From NCBI GenBank assembly GCA_903853895.1, contig CAINUX010000203.1:44006-108005 (forward strand): a stretch of 64,000 nt of DNA. Direction: 5' to 3'. The translations under genes were made by a program, and so were the position numbers. This DNA is from an uncultured beta proteobacterium (GTDB lineage: Bacteria > Pseudomonadota > Gammaproteobacteria > Burkholderiales > Burkholderiaceae_C). The notes under the pieces are model-generated. The model made no database searches. It had not been told where the DNA came from and saw nothing but the letters and a program-made list of their open reading frames with translations. This document shows positions 42,668-50,541 of the stretch, in pieces (position 1 is the first letter of the stretch; the number at the start of each line of letters is the position of its first letter).

Positions 42668-43714
42668 TCAAACCACCAACGGATCTTCCTGCATGGCTTC
42701 CATCTGTTCTTCGAGCATCTGCACCTGGCCCTGCCAGTAGTCGCTGGAGCCAAACCACGGGAAGTTGACGGGGAAAGTGGGATCATCCCAGCGCCGGGCC
42801 AGCCAGGCGCTGTAGTGGATCAGGCGCAGCGTGCGCAGTGGCTCGATCAGCGCCAGCTCGGCACGGTTGAAATCCCGGAACTGCTCGTAGCCGTCCACCA
42901 GTGCGCCCAGTTGACGCGTGCGCTGGCTGCGGTCGCCGCTGAGCAGCATCCACAGGTCTTGCACGGCGGGGCCGGTGCGGGCGTCGTCCAGGTCGACAAA
43001 ATGCGGACCGGGGCCGGCGGCGGGGGCTGCGTCGGCCGGGGTCCACAGGATGTTGCCGGGGTGGCAGTCGCCGTGCAGGCGCAAAACCGCCACGCCCGAA
43101 TCATCGAGGTCTTTTTGGCCACTAGACCTCGTCAATACTGCATGAGTAGCTACTAAATCAATAGCGTTTGTGCAAACCTTGGTCCAGGCGGATTGCACAT
43201 CCAACGGCACCTTGTCGTGCTCCAGCAGCCATTGCATGGACTCCACACCAAAGCTCTGTACGTCCAGACGCGGGCGGCTGGCAAACGGCTTTTTGGCGCC
43301 CACGGTGTGGATGCGCGCCAGGAAGCGGCCGATCCACTCCAGTACCTCGCCATCGTCGAGCTCGGGAGGGCGCCCGCCGCGTCGGGGGCTGGCGCTGAAG
43401 GCAAAGCCGCCAAAGTGGTGCAGCGTCTGTGGTCCACCGGCGAAGGGACCCTGCAGCTTGAGTGGCCCGACGGCAGGTATTTCAGCGGCCATCAGCTCTG
43501 CGGCAAAGTCGTGCTCTTCCTGAATCTGGGCATCGCTCCAGCGCTCGGGGCGGTAGAACTTGGCAACGACGGCCGTGCCGTCTTCGAGTTGCACCTGGTA
43601 GACGCGGTTCTCATACGACGACAGGGCGGTCAACCGACCGTCGCCGCGCAGGCCCACGCTATCGAGCGCGTCGAGTACGACGTCCGGCGTCAGTGTTTCA
43701 AAGGGATGGCGCAC
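42668..43714 (-). CDS. srkA: SrkA/YihE-like stress response kinase
   Basis: This 348-residue protein is an aminoglycoside-phosphotransferase-fold Ser/Thr kinase like E. coli SrkA. It starts MRHPFETLTPDVVLDALDSV (GTG start) and has SSYENRVYQVQLEDGT with the ATP-binding loop, VVAKFYRPERW with the Lys, LRLHGDCHPGNILW as catalytic loop and HFVDLDDARTGPAVQDLWML as metal-binding loop. SrkA protects cells against stress by countering MazEF-type killing. Residues 184-197 (AIDLVATHAVLTRS) derive from a copy of the dispersed 41-bp repeat in a surface region before the catalytic loop. The start codon directly abuts the stop of the upstream small membrane gene. Confidence 0.87.
   Translation of the reverse strand: MRHPFETLTPDVVLDALDSVGLRGDGRLTALSSYENRVYQVQLEDGTAVVAKFYRPERWSDAQIQEEHDFAAELMAAEIPAVGPLKLQGPFAGGPQTLHHFGGFAFSASPRRGGRPPELDDGEVLEWIGRFLARIHTVGAKKPFASRPRLDVQSFGVESMQWLLEHDKVPLDVQSAWTKVCTNAIDLVATHAVLTRSSGQKDLDDSGVAVLRLHGDCHPGNILWTPADAAPAAGPGPHFVDLDDARTGPAVQDLWMLLSGDRSQRTRQLGALVDGYEQFRDFNRAELALIEPLRTLRLIHYSAWLARRWDDPTFPVNFPWFGSSDYWQGQVQMLEEQMEAMQEDPLVV
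43124..43164 (+). repeat. Dispersed 41-bp repeat, copy 4 (inside the srkA-like gene)
   Basis: AGACCTCG (one mismatch), 16 nt, AGCTAC, 7 nt, ATAG. It is antisense to the host gene and uses the same frame as the copy in the benE-like gene. Confidence 0.75.
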
Positions 43715-43897
43715 TCAGTCCTTGTGGCGGTTGTTTTGGTTGGGCGTGAAAAACATGGCCACGCCTACGGCGATCAGGATCGCCGGCCACCAGGTCTTGA
43801 ACAGATCGGCCAGACTGACATTGATGAGCCCAAGATTGGTCAGCAGAAAAAACGTGCCGAACACGATCAGTGCGATGGCAGCGACATTGCCCTTCAT
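43715..43897 (-). CDS. Small two-helix membrane protein (LiaI/DUF5668-like)
   Basis: This 60-residue protein has two membrane helices (about residues 5-24 and 36-51) linked by the short loop LINVSLADLFKTWWP, and ends in a polar Asn/Arg/Lys tail. The GNVAAIALIVFGTFFLLTNL..W.PAILIAVG pattern is like the LiaI/LiaF N-terminal membrane region. Function is unknown. The stop TGA abuts the GTG start of the srkA-like gene. Confidence 0.75.
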   Translation of the reverse strand: MKGNVAAIALIVFGTFFLLTNLGLINVSLADLFKTWWPAILIAVGVAMFFTPNQNNRHKD

Positions 43898-43961
43898 GGT
43901 GAACCCCTCATTTCAAAAAGAATGAGGGCATTGTCGCAAGGTTTGGGATGTCGGCGAGCGC

Positions 43962-45479
43962 TTAGCCCAGTGGCCCCAAATCGTCGCCATAGAGTGCGGC
44001 GTCGTCCGAGCCCGAATCGGAGAACCCTCCTGCGGTAGACGTGTCTTTTGAGCTGCTGTCACCCAACAGTTCAAAGGGCAGGGATTGCTTGACCAGGATG
44101 ATGGTACAGGGCGCGTCCATCGCCACCTTGATGGGTACGGTGGCGACGAAACGCTGCGTTTTCAGCCCGTGCGTGGCCGCTCCCATCACGATGACGCTGA
44201 CGTGGTTGCCCCGGGCATAGTCCAGAATGGCCTGGGCCACGTCGCCCGATTCGAGCACGTGGAACGAGGTCTGGTGGCCGGGGTGGTCCAGCGGCTGGGC
44301 CCACTGGCGCAACGTCGTCAGGTAGCGGCGGTGGACGTTGGTTTCGCTTTTGTCTTCATCGGTGCTGCTGGTCTGCCCGGACGAAATGACCGTAACACAG
44401 GCCAGGCGTGCCCCGATGCGGGTGCCCAGCGAGCGGGCCACAGCCTGGCGCAAGGAATACAGCGTTGCATCGGTCACGTCCTTGTGGGGCACGGCCACCA
44501 TCACGATGGGCACTTCGTCGATTTGTTGTGCTGCGATGGGACTGGGCTTGTACTGCATGCCCGCCGCCTTGATCCATCTCTTGAAGTGCGTGCCAAACCG
44601 GGTGCCCGTGACATTGGTTCCGCGGTGGGTGATGGTGATCTGCTCCGGATGTACCAGATCAAAGGCCAGGTGCGCCGCCGATGGGTAGCGGTGCGCGGCT
44701 TCGGGCTCCAGGCAACGCATGACCACTTCTTGCAGCCAAGGAGGCAATTCGGGCTTGAGCTTGCGTGGAGGTACCGGGTCCACCCACAGCCGTTGCCGCA
44801 AGCCGCCATCGGTTTGAGGGGCACCAAAAGGCAGCCGTCCGGTGCACAGCTGGTAGAGCATGACGCCGACCGCAAAAATGTCGCTGCGTGGGTCGCCGCG
44901 CACACCCACCACTTGCTCGGGCGCAATCCAGGCAGGGGAGCCTACGGCCTTGCGCAACTGCTCAGCCAGCAGATCGGGGTAGTGCGCGTGGCACGACAGG
45001 CCAAAGTCCAGCAGCACAGCCGTGCCGTCCCCGCGGAACAGCACATTGGCGGGCTTGAGATCCAGATGCACCGTGTTCTGTTGGTGCAGGGCATGCAAGG
45101 CACGGGCCATCGCTGAGCCTAGCCAGGCGATCTGCTCGACGCTGGGAGGTGTTTCAGAGTCCAGCCAGTGCTCCAGGGTCTCGCCCGTGACGTACTCCAT
45201 GACCAGATAGGGCACGCGGGAAAGGTCGCCAGCGGCCACAAAGCGCGGCACATGGCGGCCCTGCAGCACCTGCATGATCTGGCACTCGATCTCGAAACTG
45301 ACAATGTTTTCCGCGCCGTCGCCCGCCGTCATGCGCGGAATCTTCATCGCCATGGCAAAGCCCGGGTCGCGCTGGCCGTCGGCGTAGTGCACGCGGTAGA
45401 TGTGGGCCATGCCGCCGGAGTGGATGCACTCTTCAATCGTGAAGCCGTCCAGCTCGGCCCCGGGCTCCAGCAGTTTCAT
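43962..45479 (-). CDS. Serine/threonine protein kinase with C-terminal Usp domain
   Basis: This 505-residue cytosolic protein has a Hanks-type kinase domain (about residues 10-270). Readable residues are the glycine loop IHSGGMAHIY, Lys46 in MAMKIPR, the catalytic loop HLDLKPANV with Asp140, and DFG Asp158. The loop reads HLD rather than HRD, so it is a non-RD kinase. After a linker, residues 330-475 form a universal stress protein domain (VPIVMVAVPHKDVTDATLYS; HVSVIVMGAATHGLKTQRFV). The acidic Ser/Asp tail follows. No membrane segment is visible. Its start overlaps the stop of the metallophosphoesterase gene by ATGA, forming a kinase/phosphatase-type pair. Substrate is unknown. Confidence 0.85.
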   Translation of the reverse strand: MKLLEPGAELDGFTIEECIHSGGMAHIYRVHYADGQRDPGFAMAMKIPRMTAGDGAENIVSFEIECQIMQVLQGRHVPRFVAAGDLSRVPYLVMEYVTGETLEHWLDSETPPSVEQIAWLGSAMARALHALHQQNTVHLDLKPANVLFRGDGTAVLLDFGLSCHAHYPDLLAEQLRKAVGSPAWIAPEQVVGVRGDPRSDIFAVGVMLYQLCTGRLPFGAPQTDGGLRQRLWVDPVPPRKLKPELPPWLQEVVMRCLEPEAAHRYPSAAHLAFDLVHPEQITITHRGTNVTGTRFGTHFKRWIKAAGMQYKPSPIAAQQIDEVPIVMVAVPHKDVTDATLYSLRQAVARSLGTRIGARLACVTVISSGQTSSTDEDKSETNVHRRYLTTLRQWAQPLDHPGHQTSFHVLESGDVAQAILDYARGNHVSVIVMGAATHGLKTQRFVATVPIKVAMDAPCTIILVKQSLPFELLGDSSSKDTSTAGGFSDSGSDDAALYGDDLGPLG

Positions 45480-46228
45480 CGTCCATCCTCCAGACGCGCG
45501 GCAAAAAATTCGGGCAGACCAATGCGCCGAATCGCGTTGGCCGCCGCGTAGTGGTCGTAGGGCACGCGGTGAAAGGTCAGCTGCGCGCGGTCGGTGTCAA
45601 AAATGCAGTACATCGCGTGGAAATTGCCATCGCGCGGCTGGCCGACCGACCCTACCGTGCACAGCCATTGGCGGTGCTTGGGCACGGGCACGGCCACGCC
45701 GGGCTGCGGCGTGAAGGGCATCAGTCCATCACCGGCGCCGCGGTAGTACAGGGTCTGAAAATGGACGTGGCCCCCGAAAACATAACGCACGCCGGGCCAC
45801 TGGACCGCTGCGTCCATGCTGGCTTTGGCGGCCCGCTGGTCGTAGACATAGCGCCACAGGTGAGGCTCGTTGGCACTGGCGTGTACAAACAGCACGCTGT
45901 CGTCGTGCAGGGTCAGCGGCAGGTTGGTGATCCAGTCCTTCTGGGAGGCACTCAGCTGCTGACCCGTCCACGCGGCGCTGCTGTCGCCTATGGTTTTGAC
46001 TTCGGCGGGGGGATTGACGGCCATGGCATCGTGGTTGCCCTGTATGGCCATGGCACCTTCCTCGGTGAGCAGCATGATGCGGTCTACCACGGCACCCGGG
46101 TCCGCGCCGTAGCCGACCATGTCGCCCAAAAATACAAAACGCTGCGCCTGCTGCGCCCGGGCATGCGCCAGGCAGGCGTCGAGCGCCTGCAGGTTGGCGT
46201 GGATGTCAGACAGTAGGGCAAAGCGCAC
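45476..46228 (-). CDS. Calcineurin-like metallophosphoesterase
   Basis: This 250-residue protein has all dimetal motifs of the family: LSDIHANLQAL (DxH), FLGDMVGYGADP (GD), IQGNHDAMA (GNHD), VLFVHASANEP and FGGHVHFQTLY (GHxH). It belongs to the YfcE/Ser-Thr phosphatase-like group. It is translated just before and coupled with the kinase-Usp gene (ATGA overlap), so it may reverse that kinase or act on a nucleotide; this is inference. An AGGAGACTCT site precedes the start. Confidence 0.88.
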   Translation of the reverse strand: MRFALLSDIHANLQALDACLAHARAQQAQRFVFLGDMVGYGADPGAVVDRIMLLTEEGAMAIQGNHDAMAVNPPAEVKTIGDSSAAWTGQQLSASQKDWITNLPLTLHDDSVLFVHASANEPHLWRYVYDQRAAKASMDAAVQWPGVRYVFGGHVHFQTLYYRGAGDGLMPFTPQPGVAVPVPKHRQWLCTVGSVGQPRDGNFHAMYCIFDTDRAQLTFHRVPYDHYAAANAIRRIGLPEFFAARLEDGR

Positions 46229-46309
46229 AGAGTCTCCTGTTTAGGGCGCCACCATTTTGCAGTGACGCATGCGCAATCATGCCTCAGTTGACTGACGCCA
46301 AGTTTGCAT

Positions 46310-47437
46310 TTACAGGGAAAGTATGTGGCCCAGTCGCGGGTCGCCTTTGCCGCCCAGCACCTGCTGGTACGCGGCCTGCACAGCCGCCGCGCCCACATGG
46401 TGCTCGACATGCAACCAGGGGCGTTCGGGTCGCGACACCGCCGCCGTAAACGCCTGCCAGGACTGCACCAGCCGTTGACCCAGGCCCTGTGGGCCCCATT
46501 CGCTGCTGCGCTTCTTGATTTGTGCGGGTGCGAAAAATAGTGTGGCCTTGGGGCCGGGCACATCTTTTGCGCCGCCCATATCCGACACATGGGTGGCGCC
46601 TATGGAGCTGCTGTACCGCAGACCGGTGCAATGGGTATGCAGCGCCTTGCGCAGTGGCGCATTGCCGGCAAAGTCCACGTAGATGCTCGGTGCGTCAGGC
46701 GCAATCTGGTCCAACTGGTCATACGTCAACACCCGGTGGTAGCAGCCCAGGCTTTCGCAAAAAGCCACGTTGCCGGGCGATGTAAGACCGACCACTTCGA
46801 TGCCTTTGCGCTGGGCCAGCTGAAAGGCCGTGCCGTAGGCGGTCTTGCTGGACGCGCTGGACAGCAACAGTAGGGCGGGCCGGGTTGCATCGGCGGTGGC
46901 GCCAAAGAAATCGTTGTCGGCCAGAAAGTCGTCTATCAGCCACGAAGTGATGAACAGCGGGCGCAGCAGGGCCTGGATGTCCTCGGTGTCGGCCGCGTAG
47001 AACGGGTCGGCCGCACAGCGCATGTACTGGTTGTAGACCATGTGCAACTGGGCCCGGTGTGGCGCGGCGTCAAAGAACGAGCCGGCTGACACTTTCGCAG
47101 GTGTCAGATCGACGGCACTGGACATTGGAAAGTAGCCATACAGGTGTTCGCCCACGGCCACATCCGGGTGGCGTGACTCGCGCACGGTGCCAAAACCCCA
47201 GACCGGAATGCGGCCCCAGGCGATACCGTCACCCGAATCTGCCACCGGGTAAAACTGCCAATACTGCATGGCATCGCCCATGGCCGCGTAGGTGATGTTG
47301 TTGGAGGTCAACGCAAAGCGTTCAATGCCCACGCGCACGTGACCATCGGCAAGTGTGCCCATGGGTGACGTGCGCACGGTGGTGGTGGTCAGCTGGGCCT
47401 TGCGGACCAGGAGTTCAGTCGTGTCGGAGGTGTTCAT
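46310..47437 (-). CDS. DUF2855 family protein
   Basis: This 375-residue protein matches the DUF2855 family: NITYAAMGDAMQYWQFYPVA and GRIPVWGFGTVRESRHPDVA near the N-terminus, then a Rossmann-like core (LLLLSSASSKTAYGTAFQLA; VVGLTSPGNVAFCESLGCY). This looks like a medium-chain dehydrogenase/quinone-reductase relative lacking zinc ligands. Function is unknown. It lies on the minus strand between a holin-like gene and the metallophosphoesterase, with gaps of 65 and 81 nt. Confidence 0.83.
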   Translation of the reverse strand: MNTSDTTELLVRKAQLTTTTVRTSPMGTLADGHVRVGIERFALTSNNITYAAMGDAMQYWQFYPVADSGDGIAWGRIPVWGFGTVRESRHPDVAVGEHLYGYFPMSSAVDLTPAKVSAGSFFDAAPHRAQLHMVYNQYMRCAADPFYAADTEDIQALLRPLFITSWLIDDFLADNDFFGATADATRPALLLLSSASSKTAYGTAFQLAQRKGIEVVGLTSPGNVAFCESLGCYHRVLTYDQLDQIAPDAPSIYVDFAGNAPLRKALHTHCTGLRYSSSIGATHVSDMGGAKDVPGPKATLFFAPAQIKKRSSEWGPQGLGQRLVQSWQAFTAAVSRPERPWLHVEHHVGAAAVQAAYQQVLGGKGDPRLGHILSL

Positions 47438-47502
47438 GCCTCTACCTTAATGCAATTCGGCAGGGCCATCAACTCACCAAGGGCGCTGCTGCGACAGGCC
47501 GG

Positions 47503-47904
47503 CTACAGCCAGACTCCGCTGTGCGGCATCTGTATCGGGTGCGCGGTGTCGCCGCTGAGTACGAAGGCGCCAATCAGGAAACTGAGCAGCGAGACAAAAA
47601 TGCTGGCGAAGAACGCCGTCCAGAACCCCGACACCGAAAAGCCTTTGACCAAAGCGGCCACCAACTGGATCATCAGGGCATTGATCACCAGCAAGAAAAG
47701 ACCAAAGGTGATGAGCGTCAGCGGTAGTGTCAGAACGATGAGCAGGGGTTTGACCAGCGCGTTGGCAAAACCCAGTAGCAGCGCGGACACGATCAACGAG
47801 AAGGTATCGGCGAACCGCAACCCCCGAAAAACACCACTGGCGACCCACAGCGAGACGGCGGTGATGCACCAGTGCAAAAGGAAGGGTTTGAGTTCGTCAA
47901 GCAT
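47503..47904 (-). CDS. Phage holin family IV / YvlD-like membrane protein
   Basis: This 133-residue protein has four membrane segments and the family pattern: WVASGVFRGLRFADTFSLIV, ALLLGFANALVKPLLIVLTL, PLTLITFGLFLLVINALMIQ and FWTAFFASIFVSLLSFL. It is not a phage gene here: such YvlD-like proteins are chromosomal and of unknown role. The tail GDTAHPIQMPHSGVWL is specific to this protein. Confidence 0.85.
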   Translation of the reverse strand: MLDELKPFLLHWCITAVSLWVASGVFRGLRFADTFSLIVSALLLGFANALVKPLLIVLTLPLTLITFGLFLLVINALMIQLVAALVKGFSVSGFWTAFFASIFVSLLSFLIGAFVLSGDTAHPIQMPHSGVWL

Positions 47905-47972
47905 GGGCGGGGGTCGTGATGATCAAAGGCACAATATACCCCGAACAACGAAATGCACCATAGCATCGGGTG

Positions 47973-48013
47973 CTATTGAAATAATAGCTGGATAGCCTTA
48001 TTTTGTGAGGGCT
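47973..48013 (-). repeat. Dispersed 41-bp repeat, copy 5 (intergenic)
   Basis: On the minus strand: AGCCCTCA (one mismatch), 16 nt, AGCTAT, 7 nt, ATAG. It lies in the 193-nt gap between the divergent holin-like and hydrolase genes; nothing else is evident in that gap. Confidence 0.72.
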
Positions 48014-48097
48014 AGGTACCGATTCTGTTAACGCGTTCCCTCTGTAACCAACGGGCCGCCGTAAAGGGTGTTTTGACAATGCTGTATCCCGCCCTCC

Positions 48098-48802
48098 ATG
48101 GTTAGAAGATTGGTCCTCATGCCCGGCATGGACGGGACTGGGGAATTGTTCGTACCATTTGTCCATGCCCTGGGCTCAGCCTGCCAGGTGAAGGTGATCC
48201 GGTACCCGGGTGATGTTGCGATGGGATATGCCGAGCTGGAGGCCTTTGTCCGCAAGCGATTGCCAAAGAAAGGCCGCTATGTCGTTTTGGGCGAATCGTT
48301 TTCCGGCCCAGTGGCGGTGCGCCTTGCGGCGGCCCCGCCACCGGGCCTGATTGGCGTCATCCTGTGTTGCACGTTCTTGAAGAACCCGCGACCCAGCCTG
48401 TCGGGCCCGCGTTGGTTGATGGACATGGCGCCTGTGAAGCGCGTGCCGGTCGGAGTCATGGCTGCAGTGATGATGGGTCGCTACTCGACGGCAAGCCTGC
48501 GCGCGGCACTGGCCCATGCATTGGTGCAGGTGTCCGACGCAACGCTGAAAGCGCGCATGCGTGCGGTTCAGGAGGTTGATGTGACGCGGGACCTGGCGTC
48601 GGCAAAGATCCCGGTCATGTACCTGCAAGCCGAACAGGATTACGTCGTACCGAAGGATGCGGCGGCTGAGGTTCAGGCACAACTTCCTTCTGCAACGGTT
48701 ATATCGATCAACGGCCCCCACTTTTTGTTGCAGACGCGGCCAACTGCCGCAGCGGCAGAAGTTGTAAGCTTCATCCGTAGCCGAAAGAGCGTTTCCCCAT
48801 GA
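48098..48802 (+). CDS. Alpha/beta hydrolase
   Basis: This 234-residue protein begins RRLVLMPGMDGTGELFVPFV, the oxyanion-loop start, and has the nucleophile elbow VVLGESFSGPVAVRLA with Ser in GESFSG. The acid is likely in YLQAEQDYVVP and the His in ISINGPHFLLQTRP. Substrate is unknown. The stop overlaps the GNAT gene by ATGA. It is the first gene after a repeat copy. Confidence 0.85.
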   Translation: MVRRLVLMPGMDGTGELFVPFVHALGSACQVKVIRYPGDVAMGYAELEAFVRKRLPKKGRYVVLGESFSGPVAVRLAAAPPPGLIGVILCCTFLKNPRPSLSGPRWLMDMAPVKRVPVGVMAAVMMGRYSTASLRAALAHALVQVSDATLKARMRAVQEVDVTRDLASAKIPVMYLQAEQDYVVPKDAAAEVQAQLPSATVISINGPHFLLQTRPTAAAAEVVSFIRSRKSVSP

Positions 48803-49311
48803 CCCAATTGTCCCCCATGACCGAACCTGCATTCGCTGACTATCTGGCGTTTGCGATTCCTGATTTTGCCCGGGACAAGGTGCAAGCCGGTCAATGGGCA
48901 GAGCACGAATCGCTGGAGCTTTCGCGCACGGGCTACGTCGAATTGTTGCCACAAGGGCTGGCCACGCCGGACAATTTTTTCTACACGGTGCGCGATGGAG
49001 CCTTGCTGGCGGACATCGGCATGCTCTGGTTTGCGGCACAGCAGCGTGCCGGCCAAAGGATCGCCTATGTGTATGACGTCTACATCCGACCAGAGCACCA
49101 GCGCAAGGGGCACGCCAGCCGCGCCTTCGCCGAGCTGGAAGTCGAAGTCCGCAAGCACGGTCTGTCGGGCATAGCCCTGCACGTGTTTGGCCACAACGCG
49201 GGGGCACAGGCGTTGTACCAAAAGCTGGGTTATGTGCCAACTAACATCAATATGTTCAAGCTGCTGACCAGCGCCGCTGCGCCAAGACCGACACAGACCC
49301 GCCAAGGCTGA
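48799..49311 (+). CDS. GNAT family acetyltransferase
   Basis: This 170-residue protein has the GNAT core in its C-terminal half: AYVYDVYIRPEHQRKGHASR carries the acetyl-CoA loop (R-K-G-H-A), then ELEVEVRKHGLSGIALHVFG and HNAGAQALYQKLGYVPTNIN. The first half is an acidic family-specific region. Acceptor unknown. It is translationally coupled to the upstream hydrolase. Confidence 0.85.
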   Translation: MTQLSPMTEPAFADYLAFAIPDFARDKVQAGQWAEHESLELSRTGYVELLPQGLATPDNFFYTVRDGALLADIGMLWFAAQQRAGQRIAYVYDVYIRPEHQRKGHASRAFAELEVEVRKHGLSGIALHVFGHNAGAQALYQKLGYVPTNINMFKLLTSAAAPRPTQTRQG

Positions 49312-49381
49312 AGCTACACTCAACAATCATCATTGCGCGCGGCAGGGAATGCCTCCGCTCACGACACGGAGGATTGGGACC

Positions 49382-50536
49382 ATGGGGAGTCGTTTGCTAC
49401 GGCAGGTGCATGTCGATTGTCTGGGGTGCCATATTCATGGACCTGGTCATCCCGACCCGCGCCAGGCCTGCCTCAACGTGTTGGAGCGGCTGGGTCTGGC
49501 GGATTTGGAGCCGATGGTTGTCGCAAAGCACCTGCACGGGTCGCAGGCGAATTTTCTGTCCCTGAAACTCCACCCCGACCAAGTGCAGCATTGGGCGCCT
49601 GGCCTGGATACGCTGGGGTTGGCCGCCACCCTGAAGCTTGACACGACGGGCAGCCGACAGGATCTGGCCCGCGAGATTGTGGTCGCCATGCTGATGGGGC
49701 CGGTGGCCTTCGAGTTTCCCAGCGTGGACGAACTGGTGAGTGCTGTCCATATTCGCATCAACATTGTGCAGGCAGCGCGCAAGACGATGCTGGCCTTTCA
49801 CACCATGCAGGCCGAGCGCCCGCAGGACTGCTGGCAGTACGATGAAGACCGCGGCTTCGTACTGCGGCCTGGGGCTTCGCTGATAACGGCACTCGTCAAG
49901 GCAACCCAGCCCGAGGTGTCGGGCGAACTGTATTCCTTCTCCTGCTACCGCGCCTCGGAATATCTCATTCTGCTGGGCATCGCGCAGGAGTTGGAGCGTT
50001 GCAATCCTGCCTTGTACGTGCAATTGCAGTCCATGTGGGGTGCGAACCCTATCAAGTCAGGCCTGTTCCATGACGTCTTTCTGCATGAGCAGGGGTCCAT
50101 GGATGCCCCCCTGCCGCCGCACTACTTTGTGCCTGGCGACCGTACCTGGTTTCGCAACCCGGATGAGGCATCTGCCGACGCGTCCGGGTTTGAGGGGTCG
50201 TGGGTGATGTATCTGGGGGGTGGTTTGTTCAACAACTTCTGGCAACGCGATCGGCCCTACACCATGGTGGCCAAGTACCTGGAGATCTACCACTGGCGCA
50301 ATGCCGTGTACCGCGACGAGCAGGGGGAAGAATGCATCGACGAGGCCCGCGTCGCGCAGCTGGTGCAGCAGACCTTGCATGACCCCGCCGAAATAGCGCG
50401 CATTGTTGCGGTGATGGGTCGCTATCGCGAGGCACGCGGTGTCTATACCGATGCCGGGGGCTGTAATGACACGACGCGTGAGTTTGCGCGCTGGGTGTGC
50501 CCCGGCACGACAGATCTGGTCCTGCCCCAGTCCTAA
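49382..50536 (+). CDS. Distant Tgl-like protein-glutamine gamma-glutamyltransferase homologue
   Basis: This 384-residue protein has a central region recalling the Bacillus spore transglutaminase Tgl: SVDELVSAVHIRINIVQAAR aligns with Tgl AELMFELKLRMNIVAAAKT, SGELYSFSCYRASEYLILLG with the Tgl catalytic Cys region, and PGDRTWFRNPDEASADASGF with the GDCLYFKNPE stretch. The catalytic Cys is Cys188. The other Tgl residues appear replaced: Glu next to Cys by Ser, Glu of RGENVILLG by Ser, and His by Asn. Spores are not expected in this host. I chose the start at 49382, which follows GGAGG at 9 nt; the earlier ATG at 49349 has poor spacing. An acyltransferase gene follows after 5 nt. Confidence 0.6.
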   Translation: MGSRLLRQVHVDCLGCHIHGPGHPDPRQACLNVLERLGLADLEPMVVAKHLHGSQANFLSLKLHPDQVQHWAPGLDTLGLAATLKLDTTGSRQDLAREIVVAMLMGPVAFEFPSVDELVSAVHIRINIVQAARKTMLAFHTMQAERPQDCWQYDEDRGFVLRPGASLITALVKATQPEVSGELYSFSCYRASEYLILLGIAQELERCNPALYVQLQSMWGANPIKSGLFHDVFLHEQGSMDAPLPPHYFVPGDRTWFRNPDEASADASGFEGSWVMYLGGGLFNNFWQRDRPYTMVAKYLEIYHWRNAVYRDEQGEECIDEARVAQLVQQTLHDPAEIARIVAVMGRYREARGVYTDAGGCNDTTREFARWVCPGTTDLVLPQS

Positions 50537-50541
50537 AGACA

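Noticed and set aside
47503-47904. Prophage remnant suggested by a holin-family protein
   Set aside because: YvlD-like proteins of this family are ordinary chromosomal membrane proteins and no other phage gene is nearby.
48176-49240. 354-codon open frame on the minus strand
   Set aside because: Antisense to the hydrolase and GNAT genes; Arg/His/Cys-rich shadow sequence.
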